Shown here: positions 25,616 to 33,592 of the stretch, piece by piece
Position numbering within the stretch: the first letter of the stretch is position 1
Layout of the letters: every line of letters begins with the position of its first letter
DNA from: Clostridia bacterium
Lineage (GTDB): Bacteria; Bacillota; Clostridia; Christensenellales; Aristaeellaceae
Length of the DNA: 64,000 bases
Assembly: GCA_017464305.1 (NCBI GenBank)
Contig: JAFUDS010000024.1
Coordinates: 124,001 to 188,000 of the forward strand
Direction of reading: 5' to 3'
The notes under the pieces: model-generated
Database searches by the model: none
The model's input: the letters and a program-made list of their open reading frames with translations, nothing else
What the model was told of the DNA's origin: nothing
Position numbers and translations under genes: made by a program

Positions 25616-27031
25616 TCAACCTTGTTCCTCTTGCTCATAATCCAGGGCTGTGATCGTTCCAGGCTCAATCCCTTTCGTGCTTTCCGGCAGGAATAGCACC
25701 CCAGCAGTCGCAAACATCAGCTTTAGATCCGTCAGGATGCTCATATTGTTGATATACAGCAGATCAAACTCCAGCTTCTCGTAGGGGTCTGTGTTATACT
25801 TTCCATAAACCTGCGCATAACCGGTGAGCCCCGCCTTCACCTGGAGACGAAGCTTGAAATCCGGCAGCTGCGCATAATACTGTTCCGCGATTTCTGGGCG
25901 CTCCGGCCGGGGACCGACGATGGACATATCACCAACTAAAATATTGATTAGCTGGGGCAATTCATCCAGTCGGCATTTCCGGACGATCCTGCCAATGGGA
26001 GTTATCCGATCATCATTGTCGCCGGAGCTCAGGCGAGCGACGCCATCCTTTTCGGCATCCACCCGCATGGAGCGAAACTTAATGATTTTGAACTGGCGGT
26101 TGTCCCGGGTCAGCCGAACCTGCTTATAGAAAACCGGGCCATGGTCATAAAGCTTGATGGCCGCAGCCGTCAAGAGGAATAACGGAGAGAGGAGAATCAA
26201 GCCCGCTGCAGACGCCACAATATCGAAGATTCTTTTCACCAGTCTGTATTCTGGCTTGATGATCTTCCGGCGCGCCATCAGCACGGGGGAGTCATAGGCT
26301 TGGATGTGCTCTGCTCCCTGCATAATGACATCGCCCACGTGGGGCAAGAAGAAACCGCGGATTCCGTTTTCCTCGCAGTATTTCAATATTCCATTGCGGC
26401 ACCGGCTGTTGACACCGGCCACAAAGACTGCTTCATAGTTTTCCAATTCCCCTCGGATTTCATCGAAGGTGCCATCGAACTGGAGCTCCTTCTCAATTCT
26501 ATACAGCCGCTCTGTCGGTTTCCCCGTCATGTATCCAAAACGGCGGCGATCCCGCATGTTGCGATAGATCAGCAGCGTTTTGCGGGCGGGGTGGATTCGG
26601 TAATAATACCAGTTGCCCACATAGGACCAGACCGCATCGACCACCGCATATCCCACCAAGAGCAGGAGAAATAGCATTGGATTCCGAAAATGATTCCAGC
26701 CCAAGGAGACCGCCACGTAAATCATGACCGTGGCAAAGAACTGGGACAGCCACTGGGAAAAGGCCAGCATACTAATCCGCGTATAGCCAAAGAGGAACGA
26801 ATTATAGGTCCGATTAAAGAAAAGAATCAGCGCGGCAAAGCCCAGCGTCACAAAATAATTGTACCGGAAGGCCACGTCCTTGATCTGTGGAAATTCCCGA
26901 TAGCGGAAGAAAAGGAAGGCCCAGTAAAACAAGCCCACCGTGATCAGAAAATGCAGCGTCTTGATGATGAACAGCTTTACCCGGATGACATATTCCTTTT
27001 TTGATTGCGCAATTCTCTCGTCTGCGTTCAT
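25616..27031 (-). CDS. Undecaprenyl-phosphate sugar phosphotransferase (exopolysaccharide priming)
   Basis: A 471-residue polyprenyl glycosylphosphotransferase. Four to five N-terminal membrane spans (about 20-140), a central CoA-binding-like domain, then another span (SAAGLILLSPLFLLTAAAIKL) and the catalytic bacterial sugar transferase domain: GPVFYKQVRLTRDNRQFKIIKFRSM, RKCRLDELPQLINILVGDMSIVGPRPERPE and GLTGYAQVYGKYNTDPYEKLEFDLLYI. It transfers a sugar-1-phosphate to undecaprenyl phosphate at the inner face of the membrane to start a repeat unit. The start overlaps the loaP stop by 4 bases (ATGA). It is the only complete structural gene left beside loaP. Confidence 0.95.
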   Translation of the reverse strand: MNADERIAQSKKEYVIRVKLFIIKTLHFLITVGLFYWAFLFFRYREFPQIKDVAFRYNYFVTLGFAALILFFNRTYNSFLFGYTRISMLAFSQWLSQFFATVMIYVAVSLGWNHFRNPMLFLLLLVGYAVVDAVWSYVGNWYYYRIHPARKTLLIYRNMRDRRRFGYMTGKPTERLYRIEKELQFDGTFDEIRGELENYEAVFVAGVNSRCRNGILKYCEENGIRGFFLPHVGDVIMQGAEHIQAYDSPVLMARRKIIKPEYRLVKRIFDIVASAAGLILLSPLFLLTAAAIKLYDHGPVFYKQVRLTRDNRQFKIIKFRSMRVDAEKDGVARLSSGDNDDRITPIGRIVRKCRLDELPQLINILVGDMSIVGPRPERPEIAEQYYAQLPDFKLRLQVKAGLTGYAQVYGKYNTDPYEKLEFDLLYINNMSILTDLKLMFATAGVLFLPESTKGIEPGTITALDYEQEEQG

Positions 27032-27546
27032 AAGACTGGTTCATCCTTTCCAATGGCGTCTATCTCCAACGCGATCCAGGTGGTAAAGGTCACATTTTCA
27101 AACTCGAATTGGATCTTCGCTCTGCGGCGTCTTTTCTCCATCTGGATCACCTCCGCCTGGCAGCGCTTCAGAAGGGGATCATCCAGTACGACGAAATTAC
27201 CTTCCCAGTGGGCATGGACCGTTTTCATGACGCCATCCTGGTCATAAAGACAGAGGGCAAAATCCAGGTCCTGCCCGCAGAGCTCATAATTCATGGTTTT
27301 ATCACCCACTTTTGAGATAAAACCATCCAGGGCATAAAACGACTGGAAACTTTTCAACTTCTCTTCGTAGAAAGCAAAGACATAGCCCGGCAGCAGGTCT
27401 CGATAGACAACGCTCTGTTGTTTTCCAGATTTCCACCTGAACTGCGTCACTTGAGGGGAGAAGGCTCGCATGGCGCCTATTTTTTCCAGCGTCTCTGCCA
27501 TGCTCTTGCAATGGCTGGATTGGCCATAGATACAATATGCATGCAT
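27028..27546 (-). CDS. loaP: LoaP, specialised NusG-family antiterminator
   Basis: A 172-residue NusG paralogue. The N-terminal NGN domain (MHAYCIYGQSSHCKSMAETLEKIG to about 100) contains RDLLPGYVFAFYEE, and the C-terminal KOW-like part has HWEGNFVVLDDPLLKRCQAEVIQMEKRRRRAKIQFEFENV, as in LoaP proteins. LoaP joins RNA polymerase at a leader hairpin and lets it pass terminators in long polysaccharide or polyketide operons. It is the first gene of the exopolysaccharide operon and overlaps the next gene by 4 bases. GGAGGGG lies 11 bases before ATG 27546 and only 2 before ATG 27555, so either may be used. Confidence 0.85.
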   Translation of the reverse strand: MHAYCIYGQSSHCKSMAETLEKIGAMRAFSPQVTQFRWKSGKQQSVVYRDLLPGYVFAFYEEKLKSFQSFYALDGFISKVGDKTMNYELCGQDLDFALCLYDQDGVMKTVHAHWEGNFVVLDDPLLKRCQAEVIQMEKRRRRAKIQFEFENVTFTTWIALEIDAIGKDEPVL

Positions 27547-27588
27547 GACTTTCATCCCCTCCTTTCCGCCATCGAGCCAAAAACACAA

Positions 27589-27650
27589 AAAGCTCCGCAG
27601 GCGGGACCCTGACCTCGAAACATGGCGGGCCTCGTCCAGACCGGAGCTTT
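27589..27650 (-). other. Leader hairpin upstream of loaP
   Basis: On the minus strand AAAGCTCCG (27650-27642) pairs with CGGAGCTT (27597-27589), enclosing a GC-rich inner region (GGCCCGCC, GGTCAGGGTCCC), and TTTTTGTGTTTTTGG follows. It has the form of an attenuator or terminator in the leader of the operon and could be the RNA on which LoaP acts. The role is inferred. Confidence 0.55.
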
Positions 27651-27719
27651 GTTCAACGCGAGCGGACTATTGCAAGACACAAAAAGCCAGCTGAACGCTT
27701 GCATCATTGGTTTCCTCTG

Positions 27720-27781
27720 TTTAACGATTTATTATATCGTTAAACAGGTTTGATTCTATCATTATTTCATATTTCCGTCAA
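27720..27781 (-). promoter_or_regulatory. Promoter of the loaP operon with adjacent palindrome
   Basis: TTGACG (27781-27776), a 17-base spacer and TAGAAT (27758-27753) are a good promoter. Just downstream a perfect inverted repeat TTTAACGAT-N7-ATCGTTAAA (27720-27744) includes a second TATAAT. Similar half-sites (TTATCGTT, ATCGTAAA) recur at 27831-27862 toward the divergent XRE gene, so that regulator may bind both. The rest of 27547-27950 holds nothing else I can name. Confidence 0.7.
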
Positions 27782-27950
27782 CGTTTAGTGTTCTTTTCAT
27801 AACGGATTTTTCTGTCCGCTATGGTTTCACTTATCGTTATTTAAATTTATTAAAATCGTAAAACGCTATTTTCTTGTACTGCCCATCTTCCCCTTGTTTT
27901 GATACAATGGAACGAGTTGGAGCGCAGAGCAACACGAGGGAGGTGAAACA

Positions 27951-28280
27951 ATGGCCACAGTCGGTGAGAATATTCGATACCTGCGGCAGAAGCAAAGACT
28001 ATCACAAAAAGCGCTGGCCAAAGCAGCCGGGATCTCTCAATCCACCCTCAGTGCGATTGAGAGCAATCATCAAAACCCTTCTGTTTACACCCTCCGGGAG
28101 CTTTCCTCCGCTCTGCATTGCAAACCCACCACCCTCTTCAGCGAAAGCACCGTAACCTACTATCCAGATGATATACCCGATCAACTACAGCGAATGCTGG
28201 AACAGATGAATGCCTCAGAATTACAGCGGATGATGGACTTCGCAGCCGGGCTATTGGCCGCCCGACAGGGGTCAACATAA
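27951..28280 (+). CDS. XRE-family transcriptional regulator
   Basis: A 109-residue protein with an N-terminal Cro/CI-type HTH (GENIRYLRQKQRLSQKALAKAAGISQSTLSAIESNHQNPSVYTLRELSSALHCKPTTLF, residues 5-63) and a short helical tail (DIPDQLQRMLEQMNASELQRMMDFAAGLLAAR) likely used for dimerisation. GAGGTG box 5 bases before the ATG. It is transcribed divergently from loaP across a 400-base region with inverted repeats, so it is a candidate regulator of the polysaccharide operon and of itself. SinR-like control is a guess. Confidence 0.9.
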   Translation: MATVGENIRYLRQKQRLSQKALAKAAGISQSTLSAIESNHQNPSVYTLRELSSALHCKPTTLFSESTVTYYPDDIPDQLQRMLEQMNASELQRMMDFAAGLLAARQGST

Positions 28281-28283
28281 AGA

Positions 28284-28320
28284 AAGGACAGACGCAAATC
28301 ACGACTGTCCTTGTTTTTTT
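28284..28320 (+). terminator. Intrinsic terminator after the XRE regulator
   Basis: AAGGACAG pairs with CTGTCCTT, followed by G and seven T residues. Confidence 0.9.
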
Positions 28321-28354
28321 GCCTGATTAGTCAAGCAATTGGAGGCATCTTTTA

Positions 28355-29491
28355 TCATTCAAAATTCTCTAAAAAGCTGTGCTCTTCTCCATGGAGCTTA
28401 TATCCCAGCACCGTATCCAGATTGACGCATCGGGCGCTGTTGAACAGATGGGCCTCTATATCCGGGTTCGTTTCGTGCAGCTTTTTGATCAGCTGCTTGG
28501 TCTCCATCCGCTTGGAAACCGGCGCCCCATCCTCCCGGCAGGAGGAGCAGGTGTCCGTAAAATGGCAGGCGCACTGGATAAAATGGAGCCCATGATAATC
28601 CCGCCAGGCCTTGATCTCGTCCTCCCGGATCAGGGTCATGGGCCGAATCAGCTCCATGCCCGGAAAATTCTTGCTATGCACCCGGGGCATCATGGTCTGG
28701 AATTGGCCGCTCCATAGCATGCCCATGAGGATGGTCTCGATGACGTCGTCATAATGATGCCCCAAGGCGATCTTGTTGCAGCCCAGCTCCTGAGCCTGCT
28801 TGTACAGATGGCCCCGGCGCATCCGGGCGCAAAGATAGCAGGGGGATTTGGGAATATTATCCACAATATCGAATATATCGGATTCGAAGATGGTGATGGG
28901 GATCCCCAGGGCCGCCGCGTTGGTTTCGATCATCAGGCGATTCAGCTCATTGTATCCAGGATCCATCACCAGGAATCGCAGCTCAAAGGGGAACTTTTTA
29001 TGCCGCTGCAGCTCCTGAAACAGCTTGGCCATCAGCATGGAATCCTTGCCCCCAGAGATGCACACCGCCACCCGGTCTCCAGGCTGCAGCAGCTCGTAGG
29101 TCCGGATGGCCTTGGTAAAAGGCGTCATCAGGTTTTCCCGGAACCGGCGCACCCGGCGGATGGAATCCTCGATTTCCAGGGAGCGATCCTCCCGGGCCAG
29201 GTTCTTTCTCAGCCAAGCGCTGTACCCCTCCCGCAGGCTGCAGGCGTCGTACCCCATCTCCCGCAGATCCTCCGCCAGGCCATAGCTCTGGCTGCCATGC
29301 ATGCAGAAGAGCACCAGCTTCTTCTCCTTCGGCAGCCGGCCCGCCTGGGCCTCCGCCATCAGGTCCGGATAATTCACCGCCCCGGGCATGGTGCCATAGG
29401 TATAGGAAATATCATCCCGGGTGTCGATCAGGACCCGGGCCCCTTCGGGAATATCCGCCAGATCCTCTAAGGTTATTTCTATCTCTTCCAA
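28355..29491 (-). CDS. Rhodanese-TtcA fusion, tRNA 2-thiocytidine synthetase-like
   Basis: A 378-residue two-domain protein. Residues 1-100 are a rhodanese domain (VLIDTRDDISYTYGTMPGAVNYP) with the active-site Cys63 in VLFCMHGSQSYGLAEDLREMGYDA. Residues about 115-378 are a PP-loop ATPase of the TtcA/TtuA group: SGGKDS at 146-151, Cys218-X2-Cys221 in PCYLCARMRRG for an iron-sulfur cluster, and GHHYDDVIETIL. A further cysteine group CACHFTDTCSSC sits at 307-318. TtcA thiolates C32 of tRNA; the fused rhodanese could deliver the sulfur. It could also be a relative with another tRNA target. No operon partner. Confidence 0.85.
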   Translation of the reverse strand: MEEIEITLEDLADIPEGARVLIDTRDDISYTYGTMPGAVNYPDLMAEAQAGRLPKEKKLVLFCMHGSQSYGLAEDLREMGYDACSLREGYSAWLRKNLAREDRSLEIEDSIRRVRRFRENLMTPFTKAIRTYELLQPGDRVAVCISGGKDSMLMAKLFQELQRHKKFPFELRFLVMDPGYNELNRLMIETNAAALGIPITIFESDIFDIVDNIPKSPCYLCARMRRGHLYKQAQELGCNKIALGHHYDDVIETILMGMLWSGQFQTMMPRVHSKNFPGMELIRPMTLIREDEIKAWRDYHGLHFIQCACHFTDTCSSCREDGAPVSKRMETKQLIKKLHETNPDIEAHLFNSARCVNLDTVLGYKLHGEEHSFLENFE

Positions 29492-29593
29492 ATTCTATCT
29501 CCTCAAGCACGCAGATATCCATTCCTATCCGCATGAAAGCATCCTGCTTGTGTTGTTGATTGATCTGACCCTTTTCGCGCCTCCGCGATTCCC

Positions 29594-31630
29594 TTAATCA
29601 TACAGCCAGACCCGCATCTCTCCGGGCTGACGATTGCACCAGGCGAAATAGGGAATCAGGGTCAGGGTTGTTTCTTCCTCCCGCGGCGGCTGCCAGGGGG
29701 TGTACAGCGCGGAAGCCGCGTTTTCCAGCCGACGGCCCTTCACCTCCAGGGCAGGCAGCTTCACGCCGCCAATCTCCCGCCAGGAAAGCACCGGCTCCTC
29801 CTGGGGCAGCGCCCGCAACAGGTGCAGGGCCTGCCCATTGTCCGCCTCCTCTGCGCAATAGACCATGGGTCCCCGGGCATAGCACAGCTGATGCCGGGTT
29901 TCCCGCACCCGGGGATCCCCCTGCATCCGCTGAATCGGCATCTCAAAGGCCAGGGAAACCACGTCTCCCTCCTGCCAGTTTCCCGTCAGGTAGAGATAAC
30001 CCTCCGCCTCCCGGCATTCCTTCCCGGAGCAGGAGATCTGCCGCCCCGCAGCCCAGCCGGGGATCCGGAAAGCCAGGGTGCCATGAGCTGTGCCGGAAAG
30101 CACCTTCACCGCGATCTTCCCATCCCGCATCAGGTCCGCTTCCATCCCCAGGCGCAGGGATTGCCCCTGCCATTCCGTCTCCGCCTCGCAGCTGATGTAC
30201 AGATGGAAATAGAGGGTATCCGGCCCCTGGGTCATGGCATAATTTCCCAGGGAGGACAGCAGCCGGGCCACATTGGGCGGGCAGCAGGCGCAGCCAAACC
30301 ATTTCTGGCGCACGGGCTTCACATGGGCCAGCCGCTCATCGCTTTCGCAGGCGGCGGGATCCACCTCCAGGGGGTTGACATAGAAAAAGCTCTTCCCATC
30401 CATGGCCATGCCCGCCAGCACGGTGTTATACAGCGCCCGCTCCATGACGTCGCCATATTCCGCTCGAGGGGCGGCCTGCAGCATGCGCCGAGCAAAGAAC
30501 ACCAGCCCGATGGCCGCGCAGGTTTCGGAGTAGGCCGTGTCCGCAGGCAGATCGAAGGGGCGGGAGAAGGCTTCCCCCACATGGGTAGCGCCTACGCCCC
30601 CGGTGACATACATCTTTTCCCTTGCCGTGGAATTCCAAATTTTTTCGCAGGCAGCCCACATGTCTTCATCCTGGTTCACCCGGGCGGCGTCCGCCATGCC
30701 GCTGGCCAGGTACATCTGGCGTACCGCGTGGCCCACCGCCTCCGCCTGGGCCCGGACGGGCTGATGGGCCTGATAATATCGATATCTTTCGCCGGACACC
30801 GGCAGGGGAGGCTGCCCCTCCGCCGCCCGCCGGGCGTTCTCCTCCAGGGCAAAGGTGTTAGGCGCTGTGCCCCGCACGTCCAGGAAGAAATTCGCCAGCT
30901 CCAGCCACTGCCGCTCCCCGGTGGTCTCATACAGGCGCAGCAGCGCCATTTCCGCAATCTCGTGGCCCGGGCAGCCCCGTTCCTTCCCCGGGGCAAAGCG
31001 ACGCCCGATGCAGGCGGCAAAGCGCCGGGCCACGTCCAGCAGATCCTCCCGGCCCGTGGCTTCCCGCCAGGCGATGGCCCCCTCCACCAGATGGCCAAAG
31101 CAATAGAGCTCATGGTGATCCTTCAGATTTGTAAAGGCCCGCTCCCGACCCGTCAAGGTATAGAAGGTGTCCAGATAGCCATCCTCCTCCTGGGCGGCGA
31201 TGATGGCGTCCACCGCCTGCTGCACCTGGGCCTGTAGCGCCGCGTCCGGCTGCAAAATCAGCTGATAGGAGGCCGCCTCGATCCACTTGTATCCATCGCT
31301 ATCCTGGAAGGCCCAGCCATAGAAGAAATCCGGCTCCGCCTCCGCCAGATCCGGCCCCTCCACCACCATGCCGGTGATTTTTTGCCGAATGTGAACCTCC
31401 TGGCCCGCCTTCCGCGCCGCCACGACCTTCGCCGCCGCTCGCATGTTGTGCATCCACCAGCTGGGGGCCGCGCCGGGAATCCGATCATTCAAGGCCTCCC
31501 ACTGATAGGGGATCACCACCTGGCGCACCAGGTTCATCTCTCTTTGCCAAAAAGCGTCCGTGATCTGCACCCGGTTCAGGGGCAGGGGAGCGCTGAACGC
31601 CGCCTCGTTCATTCCATTCATCTTTCCCAT
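29594..31630 (-). CDS. GH127 family beta-L-arabinofuranosidase-like hydrolase
   Basis: A 678-residue enzyme of the GH127 (DUF1680) family. The catalytic set known from Bifidobacterium HypBA1 is conserved with the same spacing: Glu353 (E322), Glu369 and Cys371 in SETC (E338, C340), and Cys449-Cys450 in CACCPPN (C417 nucleophile, C418), which together hold zinc and form the thiol nucleophile. It has an alpha/alpha-barrel followed by beta-sandwich domains. No signal peptide, so cytoplasmic. The expected substrate is terminal beta-L-arabinofuranosides from plant glycans, though the family also contains other activities. Start at 31630 by GGAGAGA 5 bases upstream. Single gene. Confidence 0.92.
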   Translation of the reverse strand: MGKMNGMNEAAFSAPLPLNRVQITDAFWQREMNLVRQVVIPYQWEALNDRIPGAAPSWWMHNMRAAAKVVAARKAGQEVHIRQKITGMVVEGPDLAEAEPDFFYGWAFQDSDGYKWIEAASYQLILQPDAALQAQVQQAVDAIIAAQEEDGYLDTFYTLTGRERAFTNLKDHHELYCFGHLVEGAIAWREATGREDLLDVARRFAACIGRRFAPGKERGCPGHEIAEMALLRLYETTGERQWLELANFFLDVRGTAPNTFALEENARRAAEGQPPLPVSGERYRYYQAHQPVRAQAEAVGHAVRQMYLASGMADAARVNQDEDMWAACEKIWNSTAREKMYVTGGVGATHVGEAFSRPFDLPADTAYSETCAAIGLVFFARRMLQAAPRAEYGDVMERALYNTVLAGMAMDGKSFFYVNPLEVDPAACESDERLAHVKPVRQKWFGCACCPPNVARLLSSLGNYAMTQGPDTLYFHLYISCEAETEWQGQSLRLGMEADLMRDGKIAVKVLSGTAHGTLAFRIPGWAAGRQISCSGKECREAEGYLYLTGNWQEGDVVSLAFEMPIQRMQGDPRVRETRHQLCYARGPMVYCAEEADNGQALHLLRALPQEEPVLSWREIGGVKLPALEVKGRRLENAASALYTPWQPPREEETTLTLIPYFAWCNRQPGEMRVWLYD

Positions 31631-31710
31631 GGGGCTCTCTCCTTTGATCATAATAAAGGGGATATTGCTGAAAAACAGTATACCCGTTTCCAGGCAGGGC
31701 TTCAAGAGGC

Positions 31711-31736
31711 AAAAATCCTCCCCCGAAGGGGAGGAG
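31711..31736 (-). terminator. Intrinsic terminator of the ABC exporter operon
   Basis: CCTCCCC-ttcg-GGGGAGG followed by A and five T residues on the minus strand, 45 bases past the exporter stop. A second CTCCCC-gaa-GGGGAG hairpin lies at 31753-31769. Confidence 0.8.
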
Positions 31737-31780
31737 CCATTGTCCATTAATTCTCCCCGAAGGGGAGGAAAAGAAATCTG

Positions 31781-33592
31781 TTATGCTAACACGCTGTGGG
31801 TCGCCTCGTCCTCATACTGCCGGGTATACAGGCGATAATAGTATCCCTTCGCCTTCAACAGCTCGCCATGGGTTCCCTGCTCGACAATCTTGCCATCGTT
31901 GACCACCAGGATCAGGTCCGCGTTCTTCACGGTGGATAGCCGATGGGCGATGACCAGGCTGGTGCGCCCGGCGATGACCGTCTCGATGGCGGACTGAATC
32001 TTCTGCTCCGTCAGGGTATCCACGGAGGCAGTGGCCTCGTCCAGCACCAGAATCCGGGGATCCGCCAGGATGGCCCGGGCAAAGGAAATCAGCTGCTTTT
32101 CGCCGGTGGAGAGCAGGTCGCCCCCCTCGCCCACGTCCGCGTCCAGGCCCTTTTCCATGCGGTTCACCACCTCGTCGGCGGAAACCAGCTTCAGGGCCCG
32201 CCAAATCTCCTCCTCCGTGGCCTTCGGGTTGCCATAAAGCAGGTTTTCCCGAATGGTGCCGGAGAACAGGTGGGGCGTCTGCAGCACATAGCCGATGGCG
32301 TTGTGGAGCCACAGCTGGCTCCGTTCCCGGGCGTCCCGCCCGTCGATCAGCACCTGGCCCTCCGTGGGCTCGAAGAAGCGGCACACCAGGTTTACCAGGG
32401 TGCTCTTGCCCGCGCCGGTCTCGCCCACGATGGCGATGTTGCTGCCGAAGGGAATCTTTAGGTTAAAGTGCTCCAGCACGTATTCGTCGCCGTCCGGATA
32501 GCGGAAGGAAACGTCCTTGAACTCGATATCCCCTCGAATGGGCTCCCAGTTTTCCTTCTTCGGATCGAAGCTGTCGCCGTATTTGGCAATGATCTCCTCC
32601 GAATCCCGCACATCCGGCACGGTGCCCAGCAGGCGGGTCAGCCGCTCGATGTTCACCTGCGTCGTAATAACATCGGAAATGGCGTCCACAATCCAGCGGA
32701 CGGGCTCCATCATGCCCTGGGCGTAGGTCATGAACAGGGAGAAGGTGCCCACCTCGTTTTCCGCGATGTAGCCCCCCTTCCATAGGACGATGGCCAGGGC
32801 CAGGGAGGAGGCCAGATGCATGGTCAGGGCAAACAGGCCCCGCAGACGGGAGGCATGGATGCCCTTGCGGCGCATCTCTCCCGTGTCCGCCACGAAATCC
32901 CGGCCCATCTTGTCCTCGATGACCAGGGTTTTGATGGTTTTCGCCCCGGTGATACCCTCGTTGAAATCCCCGGTGATCTTGCTGTTCAGCTCCCGAATCT
33001 GGCGGTTGGCCTTGATCAGCCGGCCCTGGAACAGGGAAAACAGCAGCACGATCAGAGGCAGAATCAGCATCACCATCAGGGCCAGGCGGGCGTTGATGGC
33101 CAGCATAACGACGATGGAGCCGATGAGATAGCTGGTGTGCCAAACGGAGTCCATCATGGTCCAGGACACCAGGGATCCGATGCGGCTGGTGTCGCTCATG
33201 ACCCGGGAATGAATGTAGCCCACGGCGTTCTGGTTAAAATAGCTGAAGCTCAGCTTCTGCAGATGGTCGAAGGCGCTGGAGCGCAGATCCCGGTTCACCC
33301 GCACCTCCGTGGCCATGGCTCCCCGGGTGGCGATGTAATTCACCACCGCGCCGAAGAGAATGATCAGCACGTACAGCACGATATACAGGGGCAGGGTATC
33401 CAGGGTTCGCTCCGCGATGTAATGGTTCAGGGCATAGCGCTGCAAAAGAGGCAGCGCCAGGTCCACTCCCGTGCCCATCAGGCCGCAGATCAGCATGATC
33501 AGCAGGGTTTTGCGATATTTCTTGATGTAGGGGAAAAGCCTCGGGATGCCGAAGAAGGGCAGGGAGGCCTTGTATTCATTTTGCTGTTCCAT
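31781..33592 (-). CDS. ABC exporter half-transporter (consensus Walker B subunit)
   Basis: A 603-residue type IV ABC half-transporter: six membrane spans (about 25-310) and an ATPase domain (about 360-590) with Walker A GETGAGKST, Walker B ILVLDEAT and switch IAHRLS. Its signature motif is LSTGEKQ rather than LSGGQ. In heterodimeric exporters such as TM287/288, BmrCD or LmrCD one composite ATP site is degenerate. Here this subunit keeps the catalytic Glu but has the altered signature, and its partner has the reverse. The ATG overlaps the stop of the partner gene by one base. Likely substrates are drugs, lipids or peptides; specificity is not visible. Confidence 0.93.
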   Translation of the reverse strand: MEQQNEYKASLPFFGIPRLFPYIKKYRKTLLIMLICGLMGTGVDLALPLLQRYALNHYIAERTLDTLPLYIVLYVLIILFGAVVNYIATRGAMATEVRVNRDLRSSAFDHLQKLSFSYFNQNAVGYIHSRVMSDTSRIGSLVSWTMMDSVWHTSYLIGSIVVMLAINARLALMVMLILPLIVLLFSLFQGRLIKANRQIRELNSKITGDFNEGITGAKTIKTLVIEDKMGRDFVADTGEMRRKGIHASRLRGLFALTMHLASSLALAIVLWKGGYIAENEVGTFSLFMTYAQGMMEPVRWIVDAISDVITTQVNIERLTRLLGTVPDVRDSEEIIAKYGDSFDPKKENWEPIRGDIEFKDVSFRYPDGDEYVLEHFNLKIPFGSNIAIVGETGAGKSTLVNLVCRFFEPTEGQVLIDGRDARERSQLWLHNAIGYVLQTPHLFSGTIRENLLYGNPKATEEEIWRALKLVSADEVVNRMEKGLDADVGEGGDLLSTGEKQLISFARAILADPRILVLDEATASVDTLTEQKIQSAIETVIAGRTSLVIAHRLSTVKNADLILVVNDGKIVEQGTHGELLKAKGYYYRLYTRQYEDEATHSVLA

